Source of the DNA: Massilia terrae
Lineage (GTDB): Bacteria > Pseudomonadota > Gammaproteobacteria > Burkholderiales > Burkholderiaceae_D
Direction: 5' to 3'
DNA: 64,000 bases
Assembly: GCF_024753145.1 (NCBI RefSeq)
Contig: NZ_JANUGU010000001.1
Span: 248,001-312,000 of the forward strand
Both the position numbers and the translations under genes were made by a program. Positions 29,426-38,974 of the stretch are shown in pieces (positions within the stretch are counted from its first letter, which is position 1; the number at the start of each line of letters is the position of its first letter). The notes beneath the pieces were generated by a model. The model saw only the letters and a program-made list of their open reading frames with translations. It was not told where the DNA came from and ran no database searches.

Positions 29426-31990
29426 ATGTTCGAGTTTCTGTTCAAGCGTCCGGGAGAAAACAAGCCCGGCGACGAGCCCGCCGCGCAGTCTGGGCAGGCC
29501 GAGCAGCAAACGGCCGCACCCGCAACTCCCCAGCGTGCGCTGCAGGCCGACAAGCTTCGGCAAATCAATGGCGACGAAACGGCCGCCGCCGACTTCATTC
29601 TTCAATGCGAATTCTCCGAACTGCGGCTGGCCGCCGCCGAGTTCGTCCATACGCCGGCGCAGCTCGAACGCGTGCGCGCCGCGATGCGCAATACCGACCG
29701 CCGCGTGGCCAAGCTGATGCAGGCCCGGCTCGAAGCGATCCGCCACGACGAATCCGAACAGCGCCGCGCGCAGGCCGCCATCGAGCAGGCCAGGGCGCTG
29801 CTGCAGGACGAGCTGCTCACGCCCAACCATGTCGCTGAGCTGGACCGCAACTGGTCGGTGATCGCCGCACCCCAGCTGGCCGGCGAATTCGAGACCATCC
29901 GCGCCCAGCTCGGCCAGCGGCTGGAAGCGCAGGTCACGCTGCAGCGCGCGATGCGCGACCGGCTGGCGGCGCTGCGTGCGCTGGAGTCGGGCGGCCTGCC
30001 CGCCGACGAGCTGCGCGCGCGCCTTGCGCAACTGGGACAGGAGCAGGAGACCGCGCTCGCCGCGGGCGAGCAGGCAGCGCTGCCGCGCGCGCTGACGTCG
30101 GAATTCGCCAACGAGCACGCGCGCATCGCGGCCGGCCTCGCGACCCTGGAAGAAGGGCAATCCGCACTGGCGGCGCGCGACAAGCAGCTGCAAGAATGGC
30201 AGGCCGCCGCGCCCGCCACGCTGGATGCCGACGCGCTGCGCAAGGCCTGGCACAAGCTTCCGGCGGCGCCGCGCGCTGCCCAGGCGGACGAGCAGCAGCA
30301 ACGCTTCGAGGCGCTGCTGGCCGGCCTGCCGCAAGCCGAGCGCAAGCCGAAGGAGCCGCAGCCGCAAGCGCAGCCGGCCGCCGCACCGAAACCGCGCAAG
30401 GGCGCCGACCAGCATTTCCTCGGCACGGTCGATGCGCTGGAAGCGGCGTTGCTGGCCGGCTCGCTGGGCACCGCCGCGGAGCTGGACAAGCAGCTGCGCG
30501 AAAGCCGCGACAAGGGCATGCGCCTGACGCAGCCGCAGGCCGACCGCCTGGCGCACGTGCGCGCTGAGCTGAAGCGCCTGTCCGACTGGGCGCGCTGGGG
30601 CGGCAACGTCTCGCGCGAAGAACTGATCAAGGCCGCCGAGACCCTGCGGGCGCAGCAGCTGCCGATGAGCGACCTGGCCAGGAAGGTGGGCAGCCTGCGC
30701 GAACGCTGGAAGGCGCTCGACGGCAGTTCCGGCGCGGCGCCGCGCAGCCTGTGGGAGCGTTTCGACGCCGCCTGCAGCGCCGCCTACGCGCCGGCCGCGG
30801 CCCACTTCCGGCACCAGGCCGACGAACGCCACGCCAACGCCGCGCGCGGCCAGGCCCTGCTCGACGAGGCGCGCGCCGAAATTGGCAAGCTGGAATCGGG
30901 CGAAACCGACTGGCGCCACGTGGCCGGCACCGTGCAGCGCCTGCGCGCCGCGTGGAGCCACCTCGGCGCCATTGACCGCAAGGAGAAGAAGCGCCTCGAC
31001 CACGAATTCGCCGATGTGCTCAACACCCTGCAAGGCCCGCTGGGCGAGCAGCGCCGTGCCGAGATGGCGCGCCGCGAGGAGCTGATCGATGAAGTGACGG
31101 CGCTCGATCCGCACAACCGCCATGTGGTCGACACGCTGCGCGAGATCCAGCACCGCTGGCAGGAGCATGCGCGCGCGCTGCCGCTCGAACGCAAGGACGA
31201 GCAGGCGCTGTGGCAGCGCTTCCGCGCCGCCTGCGACGCGCTGTTCAACAGCCGCAAGGAGAGCGCGCACGCGCTCGACGTCGAACGCCGCGAGCACGAA
31301 TCGGCCAAGGCCGCGATCTGCACCCGGCTGGAGGCGGCCGCCGCCGACGCGACCCCGGCCAGCGCCAGCAAGCTGCTGCGCGATGCCGCCGCCGAGTGGC
31401 ATGCGGCCGGCCCGGTGCCGCGCGCGCACGAAGCGCGGCTCGAAAAGCGCTACCACGACGCGATCGCCCTGGTGCAGCACCATGCCGACACCGCGCGCCG
31501 CGCCGCCGGCATGGCCCAGGCCAGCGCGCTGCGCGACCGCCTGCGCCTGGTGCACGAGCTGGAAGCGGCCATCGCCGCCCCGGCCATCGATGCATCGGCC
31601 ACCGACTGGCAGGCGCCGTGGGACGCGCTGCCACCGGTCGCCGCCGATGACGAGCGGGTGCTGCGCGAACGCTTTGGCGCCGCGCTGGCCGCCACGGCCG
31701 GCCCGGAACGCGAAGCCTACGCCCGCCTGCTGGAGCAGAATCGGCCCCGCCTGTTGCAAGATTTGCTCCGTCTTGAGATCATTGCCGGCGTCGACAGCGG
31801 ACCCGAGTTCGCGCGCGAGCGGCTCAAGCTGCAGGTGGAAGTGCTGCAGTCCTCGCTCAAGTCTGGCCACCGGCCGGCCACCACGGCCGCCGAATTGCGC
31901 CAGCTGTGCGCGCTCCCGGCGCTGGCCGACGCGCGGACCGCATCGCGCATCGAGCATTTGCTCATGCGGTTGGCCAAGGAGGGTAGATGA
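29426..31990 (+). CDS. DUF349 domain protein
   Basis: An 854-residue, highly charged, Ala/Arg/Glu-rich protein made of repeated helical DUF349 units; the repeating signatures LxxRWK, LWxRFxAAC and the like recur (LWERFDAACSAAY, LWQRFRAACDALF). The N-terminus MFEFLFKRPGENKPGDE is typical of the proteobacterial family. Its function is unknown; coiled-coil scaffolding or RNA-associated roles have been suggested for the domain. Its stop overlaps the moaE start (ATGA). Confidence 0.85.
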   Translation: MFEFLFKRPGENKPGDEPAAQSGQAEQQTAAPATPQRALQADKLRQINGDETAAADFILQCEFSELRLAAAEFVHTPAQLERVRAAMRNTDRRVAKLMQARLEAIRHDESEQRRAQAAIEQARALLQDELLTPNHVAELDRNWSVIAAPQLAGEFETIRAQLGQRLEAQVTLQRAMRDRLAALRALESGGLPADELRARLAQLGQEQETALAAGEQAALPRALTSEFANEHARIAAGLATLEEGQSALAARDKQLQEWQAAAPATLDADALRKAWHKLPAAPRAAQADEQQQRFEALLAGLPQAERKPKEPQPQAQPAAAPKPRKGADQHFLGTVDALEAALLAGSLGTAAELDKQLRESRDKGMRLTQPQADRLAHVRAELKRLSDWARWGGNVSREELIKAAETLRAQQLPMSDLARKVGSLRERWKALDGSSGAAPRSLWERFDAACSAAYAPAAAHFRHQADERHANAARGQALLDEARAEIGKLESGETDWRHVAGTVQRLRAAWSHLGAIDRKEKKRLDHEFADVLNTLQGPLGEQRRAEMARREELIDEVTALDPHNRHVVDTLREIQHRWQEHARALPLERKDEQALWQRFRAACDALFNSRKESAHALDVERREHESAKAAICTRLEAAAADATPASASKLLRDAAAEWHAAGPVPRAHEARLEKRYHDAIALVQHHADTARRAAGMAQASALRDRLRLVHELEAAIAAPAIDASATDWQAPWDALPPVAADDERVLRERFGAALAATAGPEREAYARLLEQNRPRLLQDLLRLEIIAGVDSGPEFARERLKLQVEVLQSSLKSGHRPATTAAELRQLCALPALADARTASRIEHLLMRLAKEGR

Positions 31991-32445
31991 TCGAAGTGAG
32001 GGTGCAGGCAGGGGATTTCGACCTCGGCCACGAGCTCGCGCGCCTGCGCGAGGGCGACGCGCGGATCGGCGCGGTGGTGAGCTTCGTCGGCACCGTGCGC
32101 GACATGAACGACGGCGCGGCGGTGTCCGCGATGGAGCTTGAACACTACCCCGGCATGACCGAGCGCGCGCTGCAGGACATCGTCGAGCAGGCGCAGGCAC
32201 GCTGGCCGCTGATGGGCGCGATCGTCATCCACCGCGTCGGCCCGCTCAAGCCGCGCGACCAGATCGTGCTGGTGGCGGTGGCCTGCGCGCACCGCGGCGA
32301 AGCCTTCGACGCCTGCGAATTCATCATCGACTACCTCAAGACCGACGCCCCGTTCTGGAAGAAGGAAGACACCGCGGACGGCGCGCGCTGGGTCGACGCC
32401 CGGATCACGGACGACAGCGCCAAGGCCAAGTGGGTGGCGCATTGA
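31987..32445 (+). CDS. moaE: Molybdopterin synthase catalytic subunit MoaE
   Basis: A 152-residue MoaE, which with MoaD inserts sulfur into precursor Z to make molybdopterin. Signatures are GAVVSFVGTVRDMN near the N-terminus, ELEHYPGM, and the catalytic lysines in PFWKKED. It starts inside the DUF349 stop (ATGA) and its end overlaps crcB. The usual partner gene moaD is not in the window and must lie elsewhere. Confidence 0.94.
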   Translation: MIEVRVQAGDFDLGHELARLREGDARIGAVVSFVGTVRDMNDGAAVSAMELEHYPGMTERALQDIVEQAQARWPLMGAIVIHRVGPLKPRDQIVLVAVACAHRGEAFDACEFIIDYLKTDAPFWKKEDTADGARWVDARITDDSAKAKWVAH

Positions 32446-32819
32446 GCTGGCTGGCGGTGGGCCTGGGCGCGGCCATCGGCGCGTGGCTGCGCTGGGGGCT
32501 GTCGGTCTGGCTGTCGGACGTGCACTCGCACGTGCAGGGCGGGACGCTGGCGGCCAATCTGCTCGGCGGCTACCTGATCGGGCTGGCGCTGGGCTTCTTC
32601 TCGGCCAATTCGGGGCTGCCGCCGGAGTGGCGGCTGTTCGCGGTCACCGGCTTCCTCGGCGGGCTGACCACGTTCTCGACCTTTTCGGGCGAGTCGATGC
32701 TGCTGCTGCAGCGCGGGCAGTATGGCTGGGCGCTGGCGCATGCGGGCTTGCACCTTGTCGGTTCAATTGCGTTCTGCATCGCTGGGTTTGCGAGTTACCG
32801 CGCGCTGTCCGCTCACTAG
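32430..32819 (+). CDS. crcB: Fluoride channel CrcB/Fluc
   Basis: A 129-residue four-helix membrane protein that exports fluoride as a dual-topology dimer. Motifs are GAAIGAWLRWGLS in helix 1, NLLGGYLIGLALGFF in helix 2, and FLGGLTTFSTFSGE, the ion-path helix break, in helix 3. The GTG start at 32430 lies inside moaE; a TTG at 32442 overlapping the moaE stop is an equally reasonable start. No fluoride riboswitch is evident, as expected for an internal operon gene. Confidence 0.92.
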   Translation: MGGALSWLAVGLGAAIGAWLRWGLSVWLSDVHSHVQGGTLAANLLGGYLIGLALGFFSANSGLPPEWRLFAVTGFLGGLTTFSTFSGESMLLLQRGQYGWALAHAGLHLVGSIAFCIAGFASYRALSAH

Positions 32820-32828
32820 CCAGAATCC

Positions 32829-32931
32829 GTCGTTCCGGCGCAGGCCGGAACCCATAGACCGCTTGAGCCGTCGAAATCTGCCGCCGCAGGCCAATTAGCT
32901 CAGCATGGGTCCCGGCCTCCGCCGGGACGAC
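32829..32931. repeat. Bipartite intergenic inverted repeat, copy D
   Basis: Left arm from 32829 and right arm ending 32931 carry the family boxes CCATAGACCGC and CTCAGCATGGGT. The element starts 10 nt after the crcB stop and ends before the clpB promoter, so it may insulate clpB from crcB transcription. Confidence 0.9.
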
Positions 32932-32965
32932 GGCAATCCATAACTTACGGGTTATGTAATGTCGT

Positions 32966-32993
32966 CTTGAAAACGCCGTCCAGCACCCCACAT
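32966..32993 (+). promoter_or_regulatory. Sigma-32 heat-shock promoter of clpB
   Basis: CTTGAAA (32966-32972), a 13-nt spacer, and CCCCACAT (32986-32993). This is a near-exact match to the RpoH consensus, with spacing in the allowed range, 37 nt before the clpB start codon. Confidence 0.85.
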
Positions 32994-33030
32994 GCTCCCC
33001 AGTTAAAGAACACTCACTGGGAGCATTACC

Positions 33031-35637
<2,607 letters not shown>

Positions 35638-35658
35638 GGCCGACATGCTGAACTAAGA

Positions 35659-35702
35659 AGAACGCCGTTCGCGCGGAGGCGGGAACGACGTTCTCTTTTT
35701 TT
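35659..35702 (+). terminator. Rho-independent terminator after clpB
   Basis: An 11-bp stem with one mismatch (AGAACG-CGTTC paired with GAACG-CGTTCT), followed by seven T. It is 22 nt past the clpB stop. Confidence 0.8.
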
Positions 35703-35735
35703 GCGCTCTGTTTTTCGTCTGCTTCGCGCTCTTAT

Positions 35736-36125
35736 TTAGCGCGCTTCTTGCGCCGCCGCGCCCAGCGCCACGTGCGCGCCCGAGAAGCACGCTCCCATGC
35801 CCGGGTGCGCGCCGACCGAGCAGCCATTGGCATTGAGTTCATTCGCCGGCAGCGTCCAGTTGGCGGCATCGCCGGGCGCCGCGCCCAGGCTGACGCTGTC
35901 GAAACTGCCGACATCCTTCAGCTGCAGCGCGTCCAGCGTGGTGGCGCCAGCCCAGTCGCCGGTCGGGTGGGCGGCGTCGACTTGCAGCGTGAGCACGTTC
36001 CCGGTCCAGGACGTGGTGAAGGTGACGCCCTGGTAGTCCAGCGTGCCTGCGCCGGCCGAGGCCGGGGCGGCAAGCCCGGCGGCAAGCAGGGCGGATACCG
36101 CAACGTTGCGTAATGTGTTTTTCAT
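35736..36125 (-). CDS. Exported protein homologous to the PEP-CTERM protein at 44203 but lacking the sorting tail
   Basis: A 129-residue protein with a signal peptide (MKNTLRNVAVSALLAAGLA, cleavage near PASA). The mature part parallels the PEP-CTERM protein at 44203-44811: LDYQGVTFT vs ITYQGVTFT, HPTGDW vs SPSGNW, and ELNANGCSVG vs QLNNNGCGGG. It stops after ALGAAAQEAR, before the membrane-sorting region. In the neighbouring frame the same DNA encodes WARRRKKRAK, a basic tail like those that end PEP-CTERM proteins, so an internal deletion is plausible. Function is unknown. Confidence 0.6.
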   Translation of the reverse strand: MKNTLRNVAVSALLAAGLAAPASAGAGTLDYQGVTFTTSWTGNVLTLQVDAAHPTGDWAGATTLDALQLKDVGSFDSVSLGAAPGDAANWTLPANELNANGCSVGAHPGMGACFSGAHVALGAAAQEAR

Positions 36126-36268
36126 TGTGCTTCTCCTCAATGAAAGGTGGCCGGCCTTCGCGTCCTGCGAACGGCCGGCCGGGCGCGAACTCGTGATGAG
36201 TCCGCTAGACGCAGGCTAAGCCGTGTGGGGTCCTGGCTCTGTTGGGTCGCTAACGCTGCCCTGTGCAC

Positions 36269-36296
36269 CGTCGTCCCGGCCTTCACCGGGACGATG
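36269..36296. repeat. Short REP-like hairpin
   Basis: A condensed relative of the bipartite repeats: GTCGTCCCGG and CCGGGACGAT form a hairpin around CCTTCA. It lies in the 279-nt gap between two divergent genes, which otherwise shows no recognisable feature. Confidence 0.6.
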
Positions 36297-36404
36297 GTTC
36301 AGCTTGCGAAGGCTTATACATACGTCATGCATACCCTTAGGAAACATCTGGCACATCTCGCGCGGAGCGCATAGAATGCGTTCATCCTTCGAACTGATAT
36401 ATCT

Positions 36405-36752
36405 GTGCAACGTTCATTCGTCCATATCCTGCTCTCGCTCCTGCTGCTGTTATCGCAGCAGGTGGGGACGATGCACGGCTATACGCACGCGAATGAGTTC
36501 CAGCGCGGCGGTACCGAAAGGATCGCGGCCCAGGCTGACACCCGTGGGGGCAAGCCCGCCAAGGGCGCCCTGGTCGACCTGTGCGTGCAGTGCGCGGCCA
36601 GCGCCCAGATGGCGTTCGCGCTGCCCACGGTGGTGCGGCTGTTCCTGCCGGTCGACGTTGCGTTCAACCTGCAGCCTGCCCCGCGCATTCCCACGCTGTG
36701 CCTGCTGACGCGCTGCGTCTTCGATTCCCGCGCACCCCCCGCGGCCTGGTAA
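36405..36752 (+). CDS. Small secreted protein with a Cys pair (DUF2946-like)
   Basis: A 115-residue protein starting at a GTG, with a signal-type N-terminus (HILLSLLLLLSQQVGT). It is followed by His residues (MHGYTH) and then LCVQCAASAQMAFALP. The CxxC before an Ala-rich helix is reminiscent of DUF2946 proteins, many of which sit beside TonB-dependent metal receptors. The downstream gene is such a receptor, 80 nt away. A metal-related periplasmic role is inferred; no activity is known. Confidence 0.6.
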   Translation: MQRSFVHILLSLLLLLSQQVGTMHGYTHANEFQRGGTERIAAQADTRGGKPAKGALVDLCVQCAASAQMAFALPTVVRLFLPVDVAFNLQPAPRIPTLCLLTRCVFDSRAPPAAW

Positions 36753-36832
36753 CGATCCATCCCTCATCCGCACTGCCGCGGCCGTCATGGCCGGGCGGTG
36801 TCGTTCGTTATCAGTTTGCTCAGAGGTTTCCA

Positions 36833-38821
36833 ATGAAGTACAAGCAACGCACCGCGCTCGCCGGCGCGATCCTGCTCGCTTTCGGCGCTCCCGCATTTGC
36901 CGGGACCCCCGACGGCGACATCCAGAAGGTCGTCATCACCGGTTCCGCCATCAAGGGTTCCGAGTCCGACCAGATCCTCAACCCCGCCAAGGTGCTGTCC
37001 GGCGACGAACTGCTCGACAAGGTCGGCAGCTCGCTGGGCGAAACCCTGTCCAATGAACTGGGTGTGTCGGCGTCGGCCTTCGGCGCCGGCGCCTCGCGCC
37101 CGATCATCCGCGGCATGGAAGGCTCGCGCGTGAAGATGCTGGAAAACGGCATGGCCACGTCCGACGTCTCCGGCCTGTCCAACGACCACGCGGTCGCCTC
37201 GGAAGGCGCGACCGCCAAGCAGATCGAAATCCTGCGCGGCCCGGCGGCCTTGCTGTACGGCTCGGGCGCGATCGGCGGCCTGGTGAACGTGGTCAACGAG
37301 CGCATCCCGACCGAGCTGGCGCCGCAGCCGACCGGCGAAGCCGCGTCGCGCTATAGCACGGTCGACAATGGCAAGGATGTGTCCGGCTCGGTCGATGGAT
37401 CGGTCGGCAAGCTTGCCCTGCATGCCGACGGCAACTGGCGCGATACCCTGGATTACAAGATCCCCGGCAACCGCATCAAGGGTGACCCGACGTCGGCGTC
37501 CGGCCACCTGCCGCATTCTGATACGGAAAGCAAGAGCGTGGGCGTCGGCGGTTCGTACATCGAGGACTGGGGCTATGTCGGCCTGTCGGCGTCGCACCTG
37601 AGCAATGTGTACGGGATCCCGAGCGCGGAAGGTTCGCGCATCGACCAGAAGCAGAACCGCTACGATGTCGACAGCCTGGTCAAGGCGCCGTTCAGCGGCT
37701 TCGAGAACCTCAAGCTGAAGGCGGGCTACACCGACTACCACCACGCGGAACTGGATGAGCAGGGCAATCCGGCCACGCTGTTCTCGAACCGCTCGCTGGA
37801 AACCCGCGCCGAGATGGAGCACAAGCCGGTGGCCGGCATGCACGGCACCTTCGGCTTCCAGACCGAAAACACCAACTTCTCCGCCCTCAGCGCGGCCGGT
37901 GGCCCGGACACGGTGCCGCCCACCCACTCGACGTCGGCGGCCACCTTCCTGGTCGAGGAAGCCAACGCGGGACCGCTGCGCCTGTCCGCCGGCGTGCGCT
38001 ATGAAACCGTCAAGCGCCAGCCGATCAATAACAAGGAGCGCCAGTTCAACCTGGGCTCGACCTCCTTCGGCGTGTCCTGGCCGTTCGCGGATGGCTACAG
38101 CGCCGGCGTCACGCTGTCGTACGCCCAGCGCGCGCCGTCCATCGACGAGCTGTATTCGAGCGGCCCGCACGATGCGACCCTGACCTTCGACGTCGGCAAC
38201 CCCGACCTGGTCAAGGAGACCTCGCGCAACGTCGAGCTGTCGCTGCAGAAGACCAGCGGCCTGGTGCGCTGGCGCGCCAACCTGTTCCGCAACAACGTCA
38301 GCAACTTCATCTACGGGAACATCACCGGCCTGACGCTGGATGATGAGGGCAAGCCGGGCGGTGACTTCCGCCAGCGCCTGTTCCAGCAGGCCGATGCCCA
38401 CGTGCAGGGCGGGGAAGGGGAAGTGACCTACAACCAGACCGGCGCCGGCTGGTCGGGCCGCGTGTTCGCCGACACCTCGCGCGGCTACCTGAATCGTGGC
38501 GGCAGCCTGCCGCTGCAGCCGGCCGACCGCTTCGGCACCGAAGTCGGCTACCGCCGCGACAACTGGCGTGGCGGCGTCTCGCTGACGCATGCGTTCGGGC
38601 AGGACCGCCTGGCCATGTCGGAGCACACGCCGACGCCGGCCTACAACCTGCTCGACGCGCACATCGAGTACACCCAGCACGTGGGCAATAACGACGTGAC
38701 CTGGTTCGTGCTGGCCAAGAACCTGCTGAACGAAGACATCCGCATGTCCACCTCGCTGCTGAAGGATATTTCCCCGCTGCCGGGACGGAACTTCGTGTTC
38801 GGCGTGCGTACGCGCTTCTGA
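36833..38821 (+). CDS. TonB-dependent receptor, ZnuD/OprC-like
   Basis: A 662-residue outer-membrane receptor. The signal peptide ends near GAPAFA. The plug domain includes VLSGDELLDKVGSSLGETL, SRPIIRGMEGSRVKMLENG and EILRGPAALLYGSGAIGG, and a 22-strand barrel ends in the aromatic FVFGVRTRF. The plug matches the ZnuD (zinc) / OprC-NosA (copper) group better than siderophore receptors, so a divalent metal or small metal complex is the probable cargo. His-rich external loops of ZnuD are only partly present (HLPHSDTES, YHHAEL). The start ATG at 36833 has a CAGAGG ribosome-binding site. No Zur-like palindrome was seen upstream. Confidence 0.85.
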   Translation: MKYKQRTALAGAILLAFGAPAFAGTPDGDIQKVVITGSAIKGSESDQILNPAKVLSGDELLDKVGSSLGETLSNELGVSASAFGAGASRPIIRGMEGSRVKMLENGMATSDVSGLSNDHAVASEGATAKQIEILRGPAALLYGSGAIGGLVNVVNERIPTELAPQPTGEAASRYSTVDNGKDVSGSVDGSVGKLALHADGNWRDTLDYKIPGNRIKGDPTSASGHLPHSDTESKSVGVGGSYIEDWGYVGLSASHLSNVYGIPSAEGSRIDQKQNRYDVDSLVKAPFSGFENLKLKAGYTDYHHAELDEQGNPATLFSNRSLETRAEMEHKPVAGMHGTFGFQTENTNFSALSAAGGPDTVPPTHSTSAATFLVEEANAGPLRLSAGVRYETVKRQPINNKERQFNLGSTSFGVSWPFADGYSAGVTLSYAQRAPSIDELYSSGPHDATLTFDVGNPDLVKETSRNVELSLQKTSGLVRWRANLFRNNVSNFIYGNITGLTLDDEGKPGGDFRQRLFQQADAHVQGGEGEVTYNQTGAGWSGRVFADTSRGYLNRGGSLPLQPADRFGTEVGYRRDNWRGGVSLTHAFGQDRLAMSEHTPTPAYNLLDAHIEYTQHVGNNDVTWFVLAKNLLNEDIRMSTSLLKDISPLPGRNFVFGVRTRF

Positions 38822-38829
38822 TGCGGCGC

Positions 38830-38858
38830 TGCTGCCTGCGCACCATGCGCAGGCAGCA
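38830..38858. terminator. Strong hairpin after the TonB receptor
   Basis: A perfect 12-bp stem (TGCTGCCTGCGC/GCGCAGGCAGCA) with a 5-nt loop, 8 nt after the receptor stop. There is no T tract, so termination, if any, may need Rho. Confidence 0.5.
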
Positions 38859-38974
38859 CGGAAACAATCCAGAAACATTTCCCTTTGCTGTTTGTCATCG
38901 GCACGTCACGTGCCGTGGCGATACTGTGTCGCGAGGATCCCGCCCCCCGCAACCAACACAGCAAAAGGATAGCT

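Noticed and set aside
29393..32200. 935-codon minus-strand open frame opposite the DUF349 gene
   Set aside because: Antisense shadow; the plus-strand reading has the DUF349 repeats and operon overlaps.
32820..33030. Fluoride riboswitch near crcB
   Set aside because: crcB is an internal operon gene with its start in moaE; the structured element here is repeat copy D downstream of it.
38885..38974. Longer N-terminus for the phosphoesterase lipoprotein starting at a TTG
   Set aside because: It would bury the lipobox-containing signal peptide; the ATG at 38975 has an AAAGGA ribosome-binding site.
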